64,000 nucleotides of DNA from Cupriavidus consociatus (GTDB lineage: Bacteria > Pseudomonadota > Gammaproteobacteria > Burkholderiales > Burkholderiaceae): positions 222,375 to 286,374 of the forward strand of contig NZ_JAGIQA010000007.1 in the NCBI RefSeq assembly GCF_017814975.1, given 5' to 3'. Below the pieces are notes generated by a model. It was not told the DNA's origin and did no database searches. It worked only from the letters and a program-made list of their open reading frames with translations. A program made the translations under genes and the position numbers. Numbering within the stretch: position 1 is the first letter of the stretch; every line of letters starts with the position of its first letter. This document shows, one piece after another, positions 10,113-19,860 of the stretch.

Positions 10113-10572
10113 CCTGCGCTCCGCGCTTGCCCTGTGGCTGTGCTGCCTGCCGATGCTGGCGGCTGCCGCGCCGACCGATGCCGAACTCGATGCGCGCGTG
10201 CATGCGCTGTCCAATGAACTGCGCTGCCTGGTGTGCCAGAACCAGACGCTGGCCGATTCCAACGCAGACCTGGCCGTCGACCTGCGCCGCCAGATCCGCG
10301 AGCAGTTGCGCGGCGGCGCCAGCGACCAGGCGGTCAGGGACTACCTGGTGCAGCGCTATGGCGACTTCGTGCTGTACAAGCCGCCGCTGCGGCCGCTGAC
10401 GTGGCTGTTGTGGTTTGGCCCGCTGCTGTTGGTCGCCGGCGTCGCATGGGCGATCGTGCGGGCCCGCGCACGTCATCGCGGCACGGGCGCTGCACTCGAC
10501 GACCGGGCGCGGCGCGACCTGGAAACCCTGCTCAACAACGACGCCGATCCCGCCGGCCCCCGACAACCATGA
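10105..10572 (+). CDS. ccmH: Cytochrome c maturation thiol oxidoreductase CcmH
   Basis: CcmH works with CcmG in reducing apocytochrome thiols and with CcmF in ligation. The 155-residue protein has a Sec signal peptide, the LRCLVCQNQTLADS motif carrying the redox CxxC (about residues 38-41), and one C-terminal membrane helix. This is the short CcmH form, and the TPR part is encoded separately by ccmI. Confidence 0.95.
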   Translation: MRSLRSALALWLCCLPMLAAAAPTDAELDARVHALSNELRCLVCQNQTLADSNADLAVDLRRQIREQLRGGASDQAVRDYLVQRYGDFVLYKPPLRPLTWLLWFGPLLLVAGVAWAIVRARARHRGTGAALDDRARRDLETLLNNDADPAGPRQP

Positions 10573-11768
10573 CGACCTTCTGGCTGCTCGCCGCCGCGCT
10601 GATCGCCGCCGCCATGGCCAGGCTGCTGTGGCCGCTGCTGCGCCGCCACGCCGTTCCGGACCCTGGCACGCCGGAGCGCACGCTGCTGGTCGACCTGTAC
10701 CGCGACCAGTTGCGCGAACTCGACGCCGACCTGCGCACCGGCACGCTGAGCGCAACCCGGCATGCCGAAGCGCGCGACGAACTCGGCCGCCGGCTGCTGG
10801 ATGAAGCCGCGGACACCGCCACCGGCACGCACCGCGACAGCACGTCTCCGCTGCTCGCCGCGGCGTTGCTGGCGGCATTGCCGAGCGCCGCCATCCTGCT
10901 CTACCTGCACCTGGGCAACCCGGTCGCGCTCTGGCGCGCCGACGACATGCCGCAAGCTGGCGGCAGCCAGCACCAGCTTAGCGGCGCGCAGGTCGAAGGC
11001 ATGGTCAACCAGCTGGCACAGCGGCTGCGCGAAGCCCCGGCCGATCCCGAAGGCTGGGCCATGCTGGCGCGCTCCTACAGTGTGCTGGAGCGGTATGCCG
11101 ACGCTGCGGCGGCCTACGCCCGCGCCGTCGAGCTGGCGCCCGAGGTGGCATCGCTGCGATCCGATTACGCCGACGTGCTGGCCAGCCTCAACAACGGCTC
11201 GCTCCAAGGCCGCCCAATGGCGGAGATCAGGCGGGCGCTGGCGCTGGATCCGGATGACCCCAAGGCCCTGGCGCTTGCGGCCAGCGCGGCGGTGGAACGC
11301 GGCGACATGCAGGCGGCGATCGGCTACTGGGAACAGCTGCACCGGCTGCTGCCAACGGACTCGCAGACCGCGGCCCGCATTGCTGCCAATCTCGCCGCGG
11401 CAAGCGGCACTTCCACTGCGCAGTCAACGAAGATTACCGGCATGGTCACGCTCAGCGAAAAGGCCGGGCGCACGCCGCAGCCGGGCGACACCCTCTTCGT
11501 CTACGCCCTGCCGGCCGACGGTTCGCGCTTGCCGCTGGCGGTGGTGCGCCGGCAGGCGCGCGACCTGCCGCTCACGTTCACGCTGGACGATGCGATGGCG
11601 ATGCGGCCCGACCACAAGCTGTCGGCACATACGCAGGTGGTGGTGGAAGCGCGCATTTCCGCGAGCGGGAACGCCATGCCGCAGTCGGGCGACCTGGTCG
11701 GGCGCAGCGGTCCGCTGGCAGTCGGCAGCGAAGGCGTGCGGATCGCGATCGACGCTGCCGTGCCGTAG
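10569..11768 (+). CDS. ccmI: Cytochrome c biogenesis protein CcmI
   Basis: CcmI presents apocytochrome c to the heme lyase through a periplasmic TPR domain. The 399-residue protein has two membrane helices, one at the extreme N-terminus and one near residues 97-115. TPR-type helices (for example EGWAMLARSYSVLERYADAAAAY) lie at about residues 155-265, and a C-terminal beta domain follows. It overlaps ccmH by ATGA and ends the operon. The next gene converges on it after only 3 bp. Confidence 0.93.
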   Translation: MTTFWLLAAALIAAAMARLLWPLLRRHAVPDPGTPERTLLVDLYRDQLRELDADLRTGTLSATRHAEARDELGRRLLDEAADTATGTHRDSTSPLLAAALLAALPSAAILLYLHLGNPVALWRADDMPQAGGSQHQLSGAQVEGMVNQLAQRLREAPADPEGWAMLARSYSVLERYADAAAAYARAVELAPEVASLRSDYADVLASLNNGSLQGRPMAEIRRALALDPDDPKALALAASAAVERGDMQAAIGYWEQLHRLLPTDSQTAARIAANLAAASGTSTAQSTKITGMVTLSEKAGRTPQPGDTLFVYALPADGSRLPLAVVRRQARDLPLTFTLDDAMAMRPDHKLSAHTQVVVEARISASGNAMPQSGDLVGRSGPLAVGSEGVRIAIDAAVP

Positions 11769-11771
11769 CGC

Positions 11772-12728
11772 TCAGGCAGCGAGCGTCGCCCTCAGGTTGG
11801 CCAGCATGTCCGCTACCATTTCCTCCAGGCCGTACTGCGCCTTCCAGCCCCAGTCCGCGCGCGCCACCGAATCGTCGATCGAATCGGGCCAGCCTTGCGC
11901 GATGGCCTGGCGGTAGTCGGGTTCGTAGCGGATCTCGAAGTCCGGCACATGGCTGCGGATCGCCGCGGCGATCTGCGCGGGCGTGAAGGTAATGCCCGCG
12001 ATGTTGTAGCTGCCGCGCTCGCCCAGCCGTTCCGCCGGTGCCTCCATCAGTTCGATGGTGGCGCGCAGCGCGTCGGGCATGTACATCATCGGCAGGGCCT
12101 CGTCTTCCTTCAGGAAGCACGTGTAGGGCTCACCCTTCACCGCCGCATGGAAGATGTCGACCGCATAGTCCGTGGTCCCGCCGCCCGGCGGCGTCTTGTG
12201 CGAGATCAGCCCCGGATAGCGCACGCTGCGCACGTCGACGCCGTGGTTGGCGTGGTACCAGCGGCACCAGCCCTCGCCCGCCTGCTTGGAGATGCCATAG
12301 ACGGTGGTCGGCTCCATCACGGTCTTCTGCGGCGTATCCACGGTTGGCGTGGTCGGGCCGAACGCCGCGATCGAACTGGGCCAGAACACGCGTTCCAGCC
12401 CGGTCTGCCGCGCCAGCTCCAGCACATTGAGCAGGCTCGTCATGTTCAGGTTCCACGCCCACTGCGGCGCCTTCTCGCCGGTGGCCGACAGCGCCGCCGC
12501 CAGCAGGTAGACCTGCGTGATGCCATGGCGCTCGACCACGGTGCACAGATCGCCGCGGTCGGTGGCGTTGAGCATCTCATGCGTGATGTGCACGTGGCGG
12601 CCAGTCGGCACCACATCGGAGGTGATGACGTTGGTGCGTCCATAGCGCTCGGCCAGCGCCAGCGCCAGTTCCGAGCCGATCTGGCCGTTGGCGCCGACGA
12701 TCAGGATCTTGGGAGTGCCGTCGGCCAT
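11772..12728 (-). CDS. tdh: SDR-type L-threonine 3-dehydrogenase
   Basis: This enzyme oxidises L-threonine to 2-amino-3-ketobutyrate with NAD. The 318-residue protein is an extended short-chain dehydrogenase: VGANGQIGSELA (residues 11-22) for NAD binding, a catalytic Ser in WPSSIAAFGP, and YGISK with the catalytic Tyr and Lys. This is the GalE-like threonine dehydrogenase class known in Cupriavidus, not the zinc-dependent Tdh of E. coli. Its start overlaps the kbl stop by one base, so the two make a two-gene operon that completes threonine conversion to glycine and acetyl-CoA. Confidence 0.9.
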   Translation of the reverse strand: MADGTPKILIVGANGQIGSELALALAERYGRTNVITSDVVPTGRHVHITHEMLNATDRGDLCTVVERHGITQVYLLAAALSATGEKAPQWAWNLNMTSLLNVLELARQTGLERVFWPSSIAAFGPTTPTVDTPQKTVMEPTTVYGISKQAGEGWCRWYHANHGVDVRSVRYPGLISHKTPPGGGTTDYAVDIFHAAVKGEPYTCFLKEDEALPMMYMPDALRATIELMEAPAERLGERGSYNIAGITFTPAQIAAAIRSHVPDFEIRYEPDYRQAIAQGWPDSIDDSVARADWGWKAQYGLEEMVADMLANLRATLAA

Positions 12729-13927
12729 CAGATCAGCCCCAGTTCGCGGCCGGCCTGGCCGAACGCATCCAGCGCCGCCTGCAGCGCCGCCTCGTCATGC
12801 AGCGCGCTCATCTGCACGCGGATGCGGGCCTGGCCCTTGGGCACCACGGGGTAGAAGAAGCCCACCACGTACACGCCCAGCTCCAGCAGCCGCTGCGCGA
12901 GCCGCTGTGCCTTCTCTGCGTCGTAGACCATGATCGGGATGATGGGGTGATCGCCCGCCTTGACGTCGAAGCCCAGCTTGTCCAGCCCGGCGCGGAAAAT
13001 CTTCGTGTTCTGTTCCAGCCGGTCGCGCAGCTCGGTGCTGCCTTCCAGGATATCGAGCACCGCGATCGATGCCCCGACAATCGCCGGCGCCACGGTATTG
13101 GAGAACAGGTACGGCCGCGAGCGCTGGCGCAGCAGCGCCACGACTTCCTGGCGCGCGCTGGTGAAGCCGCCGGATGCGCCGCCCAGCGCCTTGCCCAGCG
13201 TGCCGGTGATGATGTCGATCTTGCCGAACACGCCGCGCAGCTCATGCGTGCCGCGCCCGCGCGCTCCCAGGAAGCCAGTAGCGTGGCATTCGTCGATGCC
13301 AAGCAGCGCGCCATACTCGTCGCAGATCGCGCGCATCTCGTCCAGCCGCGCGATGGTCCCGTCCATCGAGAACGCGCCGTCGGTAAACACCAGCATGAAG
13401 CGCGCGCCGTCCGCGCGCGCCTGCGCGAGTTGCACGCGCAGGTCGTCGAGGTCGTTGTGCTGGTAGCGATAGCGGCGCGCCTTGCTCAGGCGGATGCCGT
13501 CGATGATGGAGGCATGGTTGAGCGCATCACTGATGACCGCGTCCTCGGCGCCCAGCAGCGTCTCGAACAGCCCGCCGTTGGCATCGAACGCCGAGCCGTA
13601 GAGGATGGTGTCCTCGGTGCCGAGGAACGCCGCCAGCCGTGCTTCCAGCGTCTTGTGCAGGTCCTGCGTGCCGCAGATGAAGCGCACCGAACTCAGCCCG
13701 AAACCATGCGTGCGCAGCGCCTCGTGCGCGGCCTCGATCACCTGCGGGTGCGACGACAGCCCAAGGTAGTTGTTGGCGCACAGATTGATCACCTCGCGGC
13801 CGTCGGTGGTGCGCACCCGCGCGCCCTGCGGCGTGGCGATCACGCGCTCCTGCTTGAACAGCCCGGCCTCGCGGATCGCGTCGAGTTCGGTGCGGATGGA
13901 TGCGTAGAAGGCCTCGGCATTCGACAT
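12728..13927 (-). CDS. kbl: 2-amino-3-ketobutyrate CoA ligase (glycine C-acetyltransferase)
   Basis: Kbl cleaves 2-amino-3-ketobutyrate with CoA into glycine and acetyl-CoA using PLP. The 399-residue protein is a full-length alpha-oxoamine synthase, with the PLP lysine in TGTLGKALGG, an IDECHATGFLG aspartate region, and ANNYLGLSSHP near the N-terminus. The frame continues upstream for 61 codons, but the ATG at 13925-13927 matches the family N-terminus and leaves room for the promoter. It is transcribed with tdh and diverges from the XRE regulator. Confidence 0.96.
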   Translation of the reverse strand: MSNAEAFYASIRTELDAIREAGLFKQERVIATPQGARVRTTDGREVINLCANNYLGLSSHPQVIEAAHEALRTHGFGLSSVRFICGTQDLHKTLEARLAAFLGTEDTILYGSAFDANGGLFETLLGAEDAVISDALNHASIIDGIRLSKARRYRYQHNDLDDLRVQLAQARADGARFMLVFTDGAFSMDGTIARLDEMRAICDEYGALLGIDECHATGFLGARGRGTHELRGVFGKIDIITGTLGKALGGASGGFTSARQEVVALLRQRSRPYLFSNTVAPAIVGASIAVLDILEGSTELRDRLEQNTKIFRAGLDKLGFDVKAGDHPIIPIMVYDAEKAQRLAQRLLELGVYVVGFFYPVVPKGQARIRVQMSALHDEAALQAALDAFGQAGRELGLI

Positions 13928-13974
13928 GGCTGGCTCCCGGTGATGTGCAGTGGTGTGCGGGGGATGTGCTAGGA

Positions 13975-14032
13975 TTCGATCGATAAATCGAACGTGTTCT
14001 GTATATCGAACATTTTGCGCAATATAACGAAC
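13975..14032. promoter_or_regulatory. Repeated TATCGAAC-type operator region between kbl and the XRE regulator
   Basis: Three copies of a (T)ATNNCGAAC element end at 13993, 14011 and 14032. They read ATAAATCGAAC, TATATCGAAC and TATAACGAAC and are spaced 18 and 21 bp apart. The first also forms an inverted repeat TTCGAT-N6-ATCGAA (13975-13992). The array lies in the 113-bp divergent promoter region, so binding by the neighbouring XRE protein is the simplest reading. Confidence 0.5.
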
Positions 14033-14040
14033 ATCCATCC

Positions 14041-14637
14041 ATGACGCAAGCCCCGGCCCAGACCCCGCAAGCCGAAGGTCCGCCAGCGGTCGGCCTGGCG
14101 CTGCAGGCACTGCGCCAGCAGCAGCGGCTGTCGCTCGACGAACTGTCGCGCCGCGCTGGCGTATCCAAGTCGATGCTGTCGCAGATCGAACGCAACCTGG
14201 CCAACCCGACCGTTGCGGTGCTGTGGCGGCTGGCCAATGCGCTGGGCGTGAGCCTGACCGACTTCCTCGCCGGCGGCGCCGCCGAGCGCCCTGGCGGCGG
14301 CATCACCGTGGTCCAGCCGCACGCGATCCCGTCGCTGAAAAGCCCCGACACCCGCTGCGACCTTCGCATCCTTGGCCCGATCGAACTGGCGGGGCGCTTC
14401 GAATGGTATGAACTGACCATCCAGGCCGGCGGCGTGCTGGCCTCGGAGCCGCATGAGGCCGGCACGCAGGAACACCTGACGGTATTGGGCGGGTCGATGA
14501 CGGTGCGCGCCGGCGCCGACGAAAAGAAGCTGCGGCACGGCGAGACCGCGCGCTATGCGGCTGATGTCGCACATGCGATCTCCAATGGCGGCAAGACCAC
14601 TGCCACCGCACTACTGGTTGTAGTGCATCCGGGGTAA
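14041..14637 (+). CDS. XRE-family regulator with C-terminal cupin domain
   Basis: The 198-residue protein has an N-terminal helix-turn-helix (about residues 20-75, LSLDELSRRAGVSKSMLSQIERN) and a C-terminal cupin sensor domain (about residues 115-197). Such proteins are usually local regulators of amino acid or small-molecule metabolism. It is divergent from kbl-tdh across an intergenic region holding three repeated boxes. Control of threonine degradation is therefore likely, with the ligand inferred rather than shown. Confidence 0.85.
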   Translation: MTQAPAQTPQAEGPPAVGLALQALRQQQRLSLDELSRRAGVSKSMLSQIERNLANPTVAVLWRLANALGVSLTDFLAGGAAERPGGGITVVQPHAIPSLKSPDTRCDLRILGPIELAGRFEWYELTIQAGGVLASEPHEAGTQEHLTVLGGSMTVRAGADEKKLRHGETARYAADVAHAISNGGKTTATALLVVVHPG

Positions 14638-14701
14638 GGCGGGCAAGGAAGGCGGCAAGGGAGGCCTCGCCCTCGCCCTTGCTTCCCCCGGCCAGCGTTG
14701 T
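14638..14701. terminator. Weak hairpin between convergent genes
   Basis: GCAAGGG (14655-14661) pairs with CCCTTGC (14676-14682) between the convergent XRE and picA-type genes. The loop is 14 nt and there is no clear T-run, so terminator function is uncertain. Confidence 0.25.
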
Positions 14702-15868
<1,167 letters not shown>

Positions 15869-15878
15869 GGGACGCTCC

Positions 15879-16706
15879 TCAGTTCAGCAGTTGAGTGACG
15901 CAGCGCATCACGACGGTTCGGTACAGCTTGCGGTCGATCGCGTCCTTGCCCGGCGCGGCTTGCGCGACGGCTTCTGCGACGGCATCGGCCGTCAGCGCGG
16001 CCGCGCCCTGCGCCGCGACGGCACGTGTCAGGCCCGCCAGCACCATGGGCGGACCGTCCAGCGCACCGAGCACGATGCGGGCGAAGCGGCGGCTAGCGTC
16101 GAAGTACGCGGCGCAACTGGCCTCGGCGAACTCTCCGGTCTTGCGGCACAGCTTCTGGTAGCCCCAACGGGTGTGCGCGGTCTTCTGCGGCACACGCACC
16201 GCGGTGATCAGCTCGCCGTCGGCCAGTATCGTGGTGTAGGCGCCGAGCATGAACGACTCCATCGGCACTTCCCGCGTGCCGGCGGCGGACGCGATCTCGA
16301 TATGCGCGCCCAGCGCGGTCATCGCCACCACCCAGTCGGCGGCCGGATCGGCATGCGCAAGGCTGCCGCCGACGGTACCGCGGTTGCGGATCGCCCGATA
16401 GGCAATGCCGCCGGCAACGGCCTGCAGCATGGTGCCGCGCAGCGGTTCGAACACGCCGTCCTCGATCTGCGCGTGGGTCACGCAGGCGCCAATGCGAATG
16501 CCGTCAGCGGTTGCGGTCACATCGCACAATTCGCGCAGCGCCGACACATCGACCACCGTATCGGGCCGGGTCAGGCGCAGGTTCAGCATCGGTCCGAGCG
16601 ATTGCCCGCCGCCCATGGCCTTGGATACATCGGTACCCGCGCCCAGGCGCGACAGCGCCTCCGGCAGCGAGCCGGGCGCGTGGTAGGAAAATGCAATGGC
16701 TTTCAT
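15879..16706 (-). CDS. Molybdenum hydroxylase FAD-binding subunit (picA component)
   Basis: The 275-residue protein matches the CoxM/FAD subunit of molybdenum hydroxylases. It has AGGQSLGPMLNLRL-like FAD-binding motifs (here MGGGQSLGPMLNLRL, about residues 31-45) and NRGTVGGSLAHADPAADW (about 109-126). It passes electrons from the iron-sulfur subunit to the acceptor. It begins 3 bp after the stop of the large subunit and precedes the fused small subunit. Neighbouring 2,5-dihydroxypyridine genes point to a pyridine-carboxylate substrate. Confidence 0.9.
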   Translation of the reverse strand: MKAIAFSYHAPGSLPEALSRLGAGTDVSKAMGGGQSLGPMLNLRLTRPDTVVDVSALRELCDVTATADGIRIGACVTHAQIEDGVFEPLRGTMLQAVAGGIAYRAIRNRGTVGGSLAHADPAADWVVAMTALGAHIEIASAAGTREVPMESFMLGAYTTILADGELITAVRVPQKTAHTRWGYQKLCRKTGEFAEASCAAYFDASRRFARIVLGALDGPPMVLAGLTRAVAAQGAAALTADAVAEAVAQAAPGKDAIDRKLYRTVVMRCVTQLLN

Positions 16707-16709
16707 CGG

Positions 16710-19106
16710 TCAGGCAGCCTTCCGGTTATGCGCATCGGCCTCGGCCGCATCCAGCGCTTCCAGGATCCTGCGCGGCGTCAGCGGAGTCTCCTTCAGCTCG
16801 ACGCCGAAATCGCGCAATGCGTCATTGACGGCATTGAAGATGGCCGCCGGCGGCGCGATCGCCCCGCCCTCGCCCATCCCCTTGGCGCCGAACTCCGTAT
16901 GCGGCGACGGCGTCTCGAAATGATGGATGCGGATCGACGGAATCTCGGTCGGTCCCGGCAGCATGTAGTCGGCCAGCGTCGACGCCAGTGGCTGGCCGTT
17001 GCCGTCGTAGTGCATCGCTTCGAACATCGCGGTGCCGATGCCCTGCGCCACGCCGCCGTAGGTCTGCCCTTCCACCACCATCGGGTTGATCATGGTGCCG
17101 CAGTCCTCCACCACCACGTAGTCGAGGATCTCGACGTGGCCGGAGTCGATATCGACTTCCACCGCCACGGCATGCGTCGCGTAGGTGAAGCTGCCGGTGT
17201 CGACGGCGGGCTTGAAGCCCATCGTGACTTCCAGCCCCTGTGCGTCGACGTCCGGCGGCAACAGGTGCGGGTTGATGTACCAGGCGTTGGCGATGCGCGC
17301 GATATCGGCGGTGCCTGCATCCCCGGCTGCCACGGCGCCGTCCCGGAACGCCACGGCATCCTGCGGCTGGCCCAGCATGTGCGCGCCGATCTTCAGCAGG
17401 CGCGGCAGCAGCGCCTTGCACGCACGCGACACCGCGCCACCGGACATCACCAGCGAGCGCGACGCATACGTGCCCGTCGAGAACGGCGTCAGGCCGGTAT
17501 CGCCGTGCACGACCTTGATCCGCGCGATATCGATGCCGAGGATCTCGTGGGCGATCTGCGCGAAGGTCGTCTCCATGCCCTGCCCGTGCGAATGCACGCC
17601 CACGCGCACCTCCAGCCCGCCGTCCGGCGTGATGCGCACCGTCGCAGAATCGAAACCCGGGATCACCGGCGTCCCCCACGCGGCGAACACCGACGTGCCG
17701 TGCGCCGATTGCTCGGTGTAGGTGCCGAAACCCACGCCGACATAGGTGCTTCCCTGCGGACCCGCCTTCTGGCGCGCGCGGATCGCCGGCAGGCCGATCA
17801 TCTCCATGGCCTTGCGTACGCTGGCCGGGTAATCGCCACCGTCGAAATGCTTGTTGGTGACGTTGACATAGGGCATGGCCTCGGGCGGCACGAGGTTCTC
17901 GCAGCGGACTTCCCACGGCTCGCGTCCCACTTCGCGGGCGATGGCGTCGATCATCAGCTCCATCGCAAAGCAGACCCCGGTGCGCGCCACGCCGCGATAG
18001 GGGACGAAGCCGGGCTTGTTCGTGGCCACGCAAGTGGTTTCGCAGCGGTAGCCGTCGAAGGCGTACGGCCCCGGCAGGTTGCCGATCGCCTGCCCCGGTT
18101 CCAGCCCGATGGTGAACGGCCACACGGAATAGGCCCCGCCATCGATCTCGATTCTTGCATCCAGCGCCAGCAGGCGGCCGCGCGCATCGGCATACGCGGT
18201 CAGCTCGTAGTGGTGCTCGCGCGAGTTTGCGCCGGCGGTCAGGTGCTCGCGCCGGTCTTCGATAAACCGGAACGGGCGCTTGTAGGTCAGCGCCAGCCAG
18301 GCGATGCACAGCTCCTCCTGCTGCAGCACGCACTTGTAGCCGAAGGCGCCGCCCACGTCGGGCGAGATCACCCGCACGCGCTCCTGCTCAAGCCCCAGGC
18401 AATGCGCCAGGATCGTGCGGATCATGTGCGGTACCTGCGTCGCGCTGTAGACCACCAGCTGGTCGAACTGGTGGTCCCAGTAGGCCAGCACTGCCTTGCC
18501 TTCCATCGGCACCATGCACTGCCGCGCGAGGTCGATCTGGCGGCGTACCACCACCGTGGCCTCGCGCTGGCGCGCCTCGAAATTCTTGTCGGCGCTAAGC
18601 ACCAGGAAGGTGTTGTCGCGCCAGTGGTCGTGCACGCGCACCTCGCCGGCAAGCTGGCGGGCCTGTGTCACGTCGGCCAGCGCGGGCAGTTCGTCGAACG
18701 ACACGGCGACCTGCTCGGCGATATCCTCCGCCTCGGCGCGTGTGGGCGCGAACGCCATCGCCACCGGCTCGCCGACGAAGCGCACCTTGCCGCTGGCCAG
18801 CGGCGGCTGCGCCGAAGGCTGATAGGACGGAAAAGCCGAGTCGGCGACGATATCGCTGGCAGCCGTCATGTCTTCACGCACGATCACCGCGGCGGCGTGC
18901 CGGGACGGCTTGGTCACCGACAGCAGCCTGGCGTGTGCGACCGGGCTGCGCAGGAACGCCACTTCCTGCAAGTCCGGCATGGCGATGTCCGCGACGAAGC
19001 GGCCCTTGCCGTGCAGATGACGGGCGTCCTCCTTGCGCGCCACGCGCGCGCCGACTCCCTGGCCGCGCGCGCTTTCCGGGTGATGCGGTTCGATCGACGA
19101 TGTCAT
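16710..19106 (-). CDS. picA: Molybdenum hydroxylase large subunit, probable picolinate dehydrogenase
   Basis: The 798-residue protein is a CoxL/XdhB-type molybdopterin subunit. Motifs include DVGGAFGYK (molybdopterin region), PYRGVARTG, GVHSHGQGMETTFAQIAHE, GTYASRSLVMSGGAV and the C-terminal GMGEGGAIAPPAAI carrying the catalytic Glu. Such enzymes hydroxylate N-heterocycles next to the ring nitrogen using water. With genes for every later step nearby, 6-hydroxylation of picolinate is the best guess. Nicotinate or another pyridine remains possible. A TCAGCATACTGA operator lies 35 bp before the start, so this three-gene unit seems to have its own regulated promoter. Confidence 0.82.
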   Translation of the reverse strand: MTSSIEPHHPESARGQGVGARVARKEDARHLHGKGRFVADIAMPDLQEVAFLRSPVAHARLLSVTKPSRHAAAVIVREDMTAASDIVADSAFPSYQPSAQPPLASGKVRFVGEPVAMAFAPTRAEAEDIAEQVAVSFDELPALADVTQARQLAGEVRVHDHWRDNTFLVLSADKNFEARQREATVVVRRQIDLARQCMVPMEGKAVLAYWDHQFDQLVVYSATQVPHMIRTILAHCLGLEQERVRVISPDVGGAFGYKCVLQQEELCIAWLALTYKRPFRFIEDRREHLTAGANSREHHYELTAYADARGRLLALDARIEIDGGAYSVWPFTIGLEPGQAIGNLPGPYAFDGYRCETTCVATNKPGFVPYRGVARTGVCFAMELMIDAIAREVGREPWEVRCENLVPPEAMPYVNVTNKHFDGGDYPASVRKAMEMIGLPAIRARQKAGPQGSTYVGVGFGTYTEQSAHGTSVFAAWGTPVIPGFDSATVRITPDGGLEVRVGVHSHGQGMETTFAQIAHEILGIDIARIKVVHGDTGLTPFSTGTYASRSLVMSGGAVSRACKALLPRLLKIGAHMLGQPQDAVAFRDGAVAAGDAGTADIARIANAWYINPHLLPPDVDAQGLEVTMGFKPAVDTGSFTYATHAVAVEVDIDSGHVEILDYVVVEDCGTMINPMVVEGQTYGGVAQGIGTAMFEAMHYDGNGQPLASTLADYMLPGPTEIPSIRIHHFETPSPHTEFGAKGMGEGGAIAPPAAIFNAVNDALRDFGVELKETPLTPRRILEALDAAEADAHNRKAA

Positions 19107-19140
19107 TGCCTTGTCCGTTCCGATGATAAGCGTGGCTTAT

Positions 19141-19152
19141 TCAGCATACTGA
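19141..19152. promoter_or_regulatory. PicR-type operator upstream of the molybdenum hydroxylase genes
   Basis: TCAGCATACTGA, with perfect outer arms, stands 35 bp upstream of the large-subunit start in the 127-bp gap after picF. It matches the box repeated elsewhere in this block. Confidence 0.7.
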
Positions 19153-19233
19153 CCAAAATCCTATGAAAATGCGGGCGACCCTGTCAATGGCGGCTTTACC
19201 GCATCCCGGCAGGGCCGCCATGCCCTTGCGCGC

Positions 19234-19860
19234 CTAGTCCCGCACGCCGATGGCGGCAAGCCCGTCCGCCCGCGTAGCGACCGTTGCGTATTTCTGCGCC
19301 ATGTCGAACAGGTTGGCCTCGTGCGGCGCCAGCGCGCGGTCGCCCACGCAGTCGGACAGCACCAGCGGCCGGAAGCCGTACTGCATCGCATCGACCACGC
19401 TGGCGCGCACGCAGCCGCTGGTGACGGCCCCGGCCACCACCAGCGTGCGCACGCCGCGCTGCGTCAGCCACGCCGCCAGCGACGTGCCGAAGAACGCCGA
19501 CGGCACGGTCTTGCGCACCACCAGTTCGCCCGGGCGCGGCGCCAGCTCTGCCACGATGGCGCTGTTGAAGGCATGCTCCTTTAGCGTCAGCATGTTCGGC
19601 ACTTTCATCGAGAACACGTTGTGGTCGGCGCCGTCGTCGGCATACACGATGCGGCTGTGCGCGATGGGCCAGCCTTCGCGCCGCGCCACCGCGAGCAGCG
19701 GCACGGTGTGGGCGATGGCGTCGCGGATATTGCCACCGCCGAAGACCGCCGGATCGGCGAAGCCGTTGACGAAGTCCACGATCAGCAGCCCGAAGGGGCC
19801 GGCCAGCTCGAGCATATTGCCGAAGCCCTGGCGCTGGTACGCGCCGCTTTCCTTGTGCAT
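19234..19860 (-). CDS. picF: Maleamate amidohydrolase
   Basis: This enzyme hydrolyses maleamate to maleate and ammonia. The 208-residue protein has the isochorismatase-like fold with the catalytic triad D29 (LLIVDFVNG), K117 (VRKTVPSAFF) and C150 (AVTSGCVRAS). NicF of nicotinate degraders is the counterpart. The ATG at 19860 overlaps the picD stop (TGATG). A longer upstream frame would run into picD and is not favoured. Confidence 0.88.
   Translation of the reverse strand: MHKESGAYQRQGFGNMLELAGPFGLLIVDFVNGFADPAVFGGGNIRDAIAHTVPLLAVARREGWPIAHSRIVYADDGADHNVFSMKVPNMLTLKEHAFNSAIVAELAPRPGELVVRKTVPSAFFGTSLAAWLTQRGVRTLVVAGAVTSGCVRASVVDAMQYGFRPLVLSDCVGDRALAPHEANLFDMAQKYATVATRADGLAAIGVRD

Noticed and set aside
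16710..19106. Aerobic CO dehydrogenase
   Set aside because: The large subunit is CoxL-like in general form, but I do not see the CoxL active-site cysteine loop of true CO dehydrogenase, and the gene context is pyridine catabolism.
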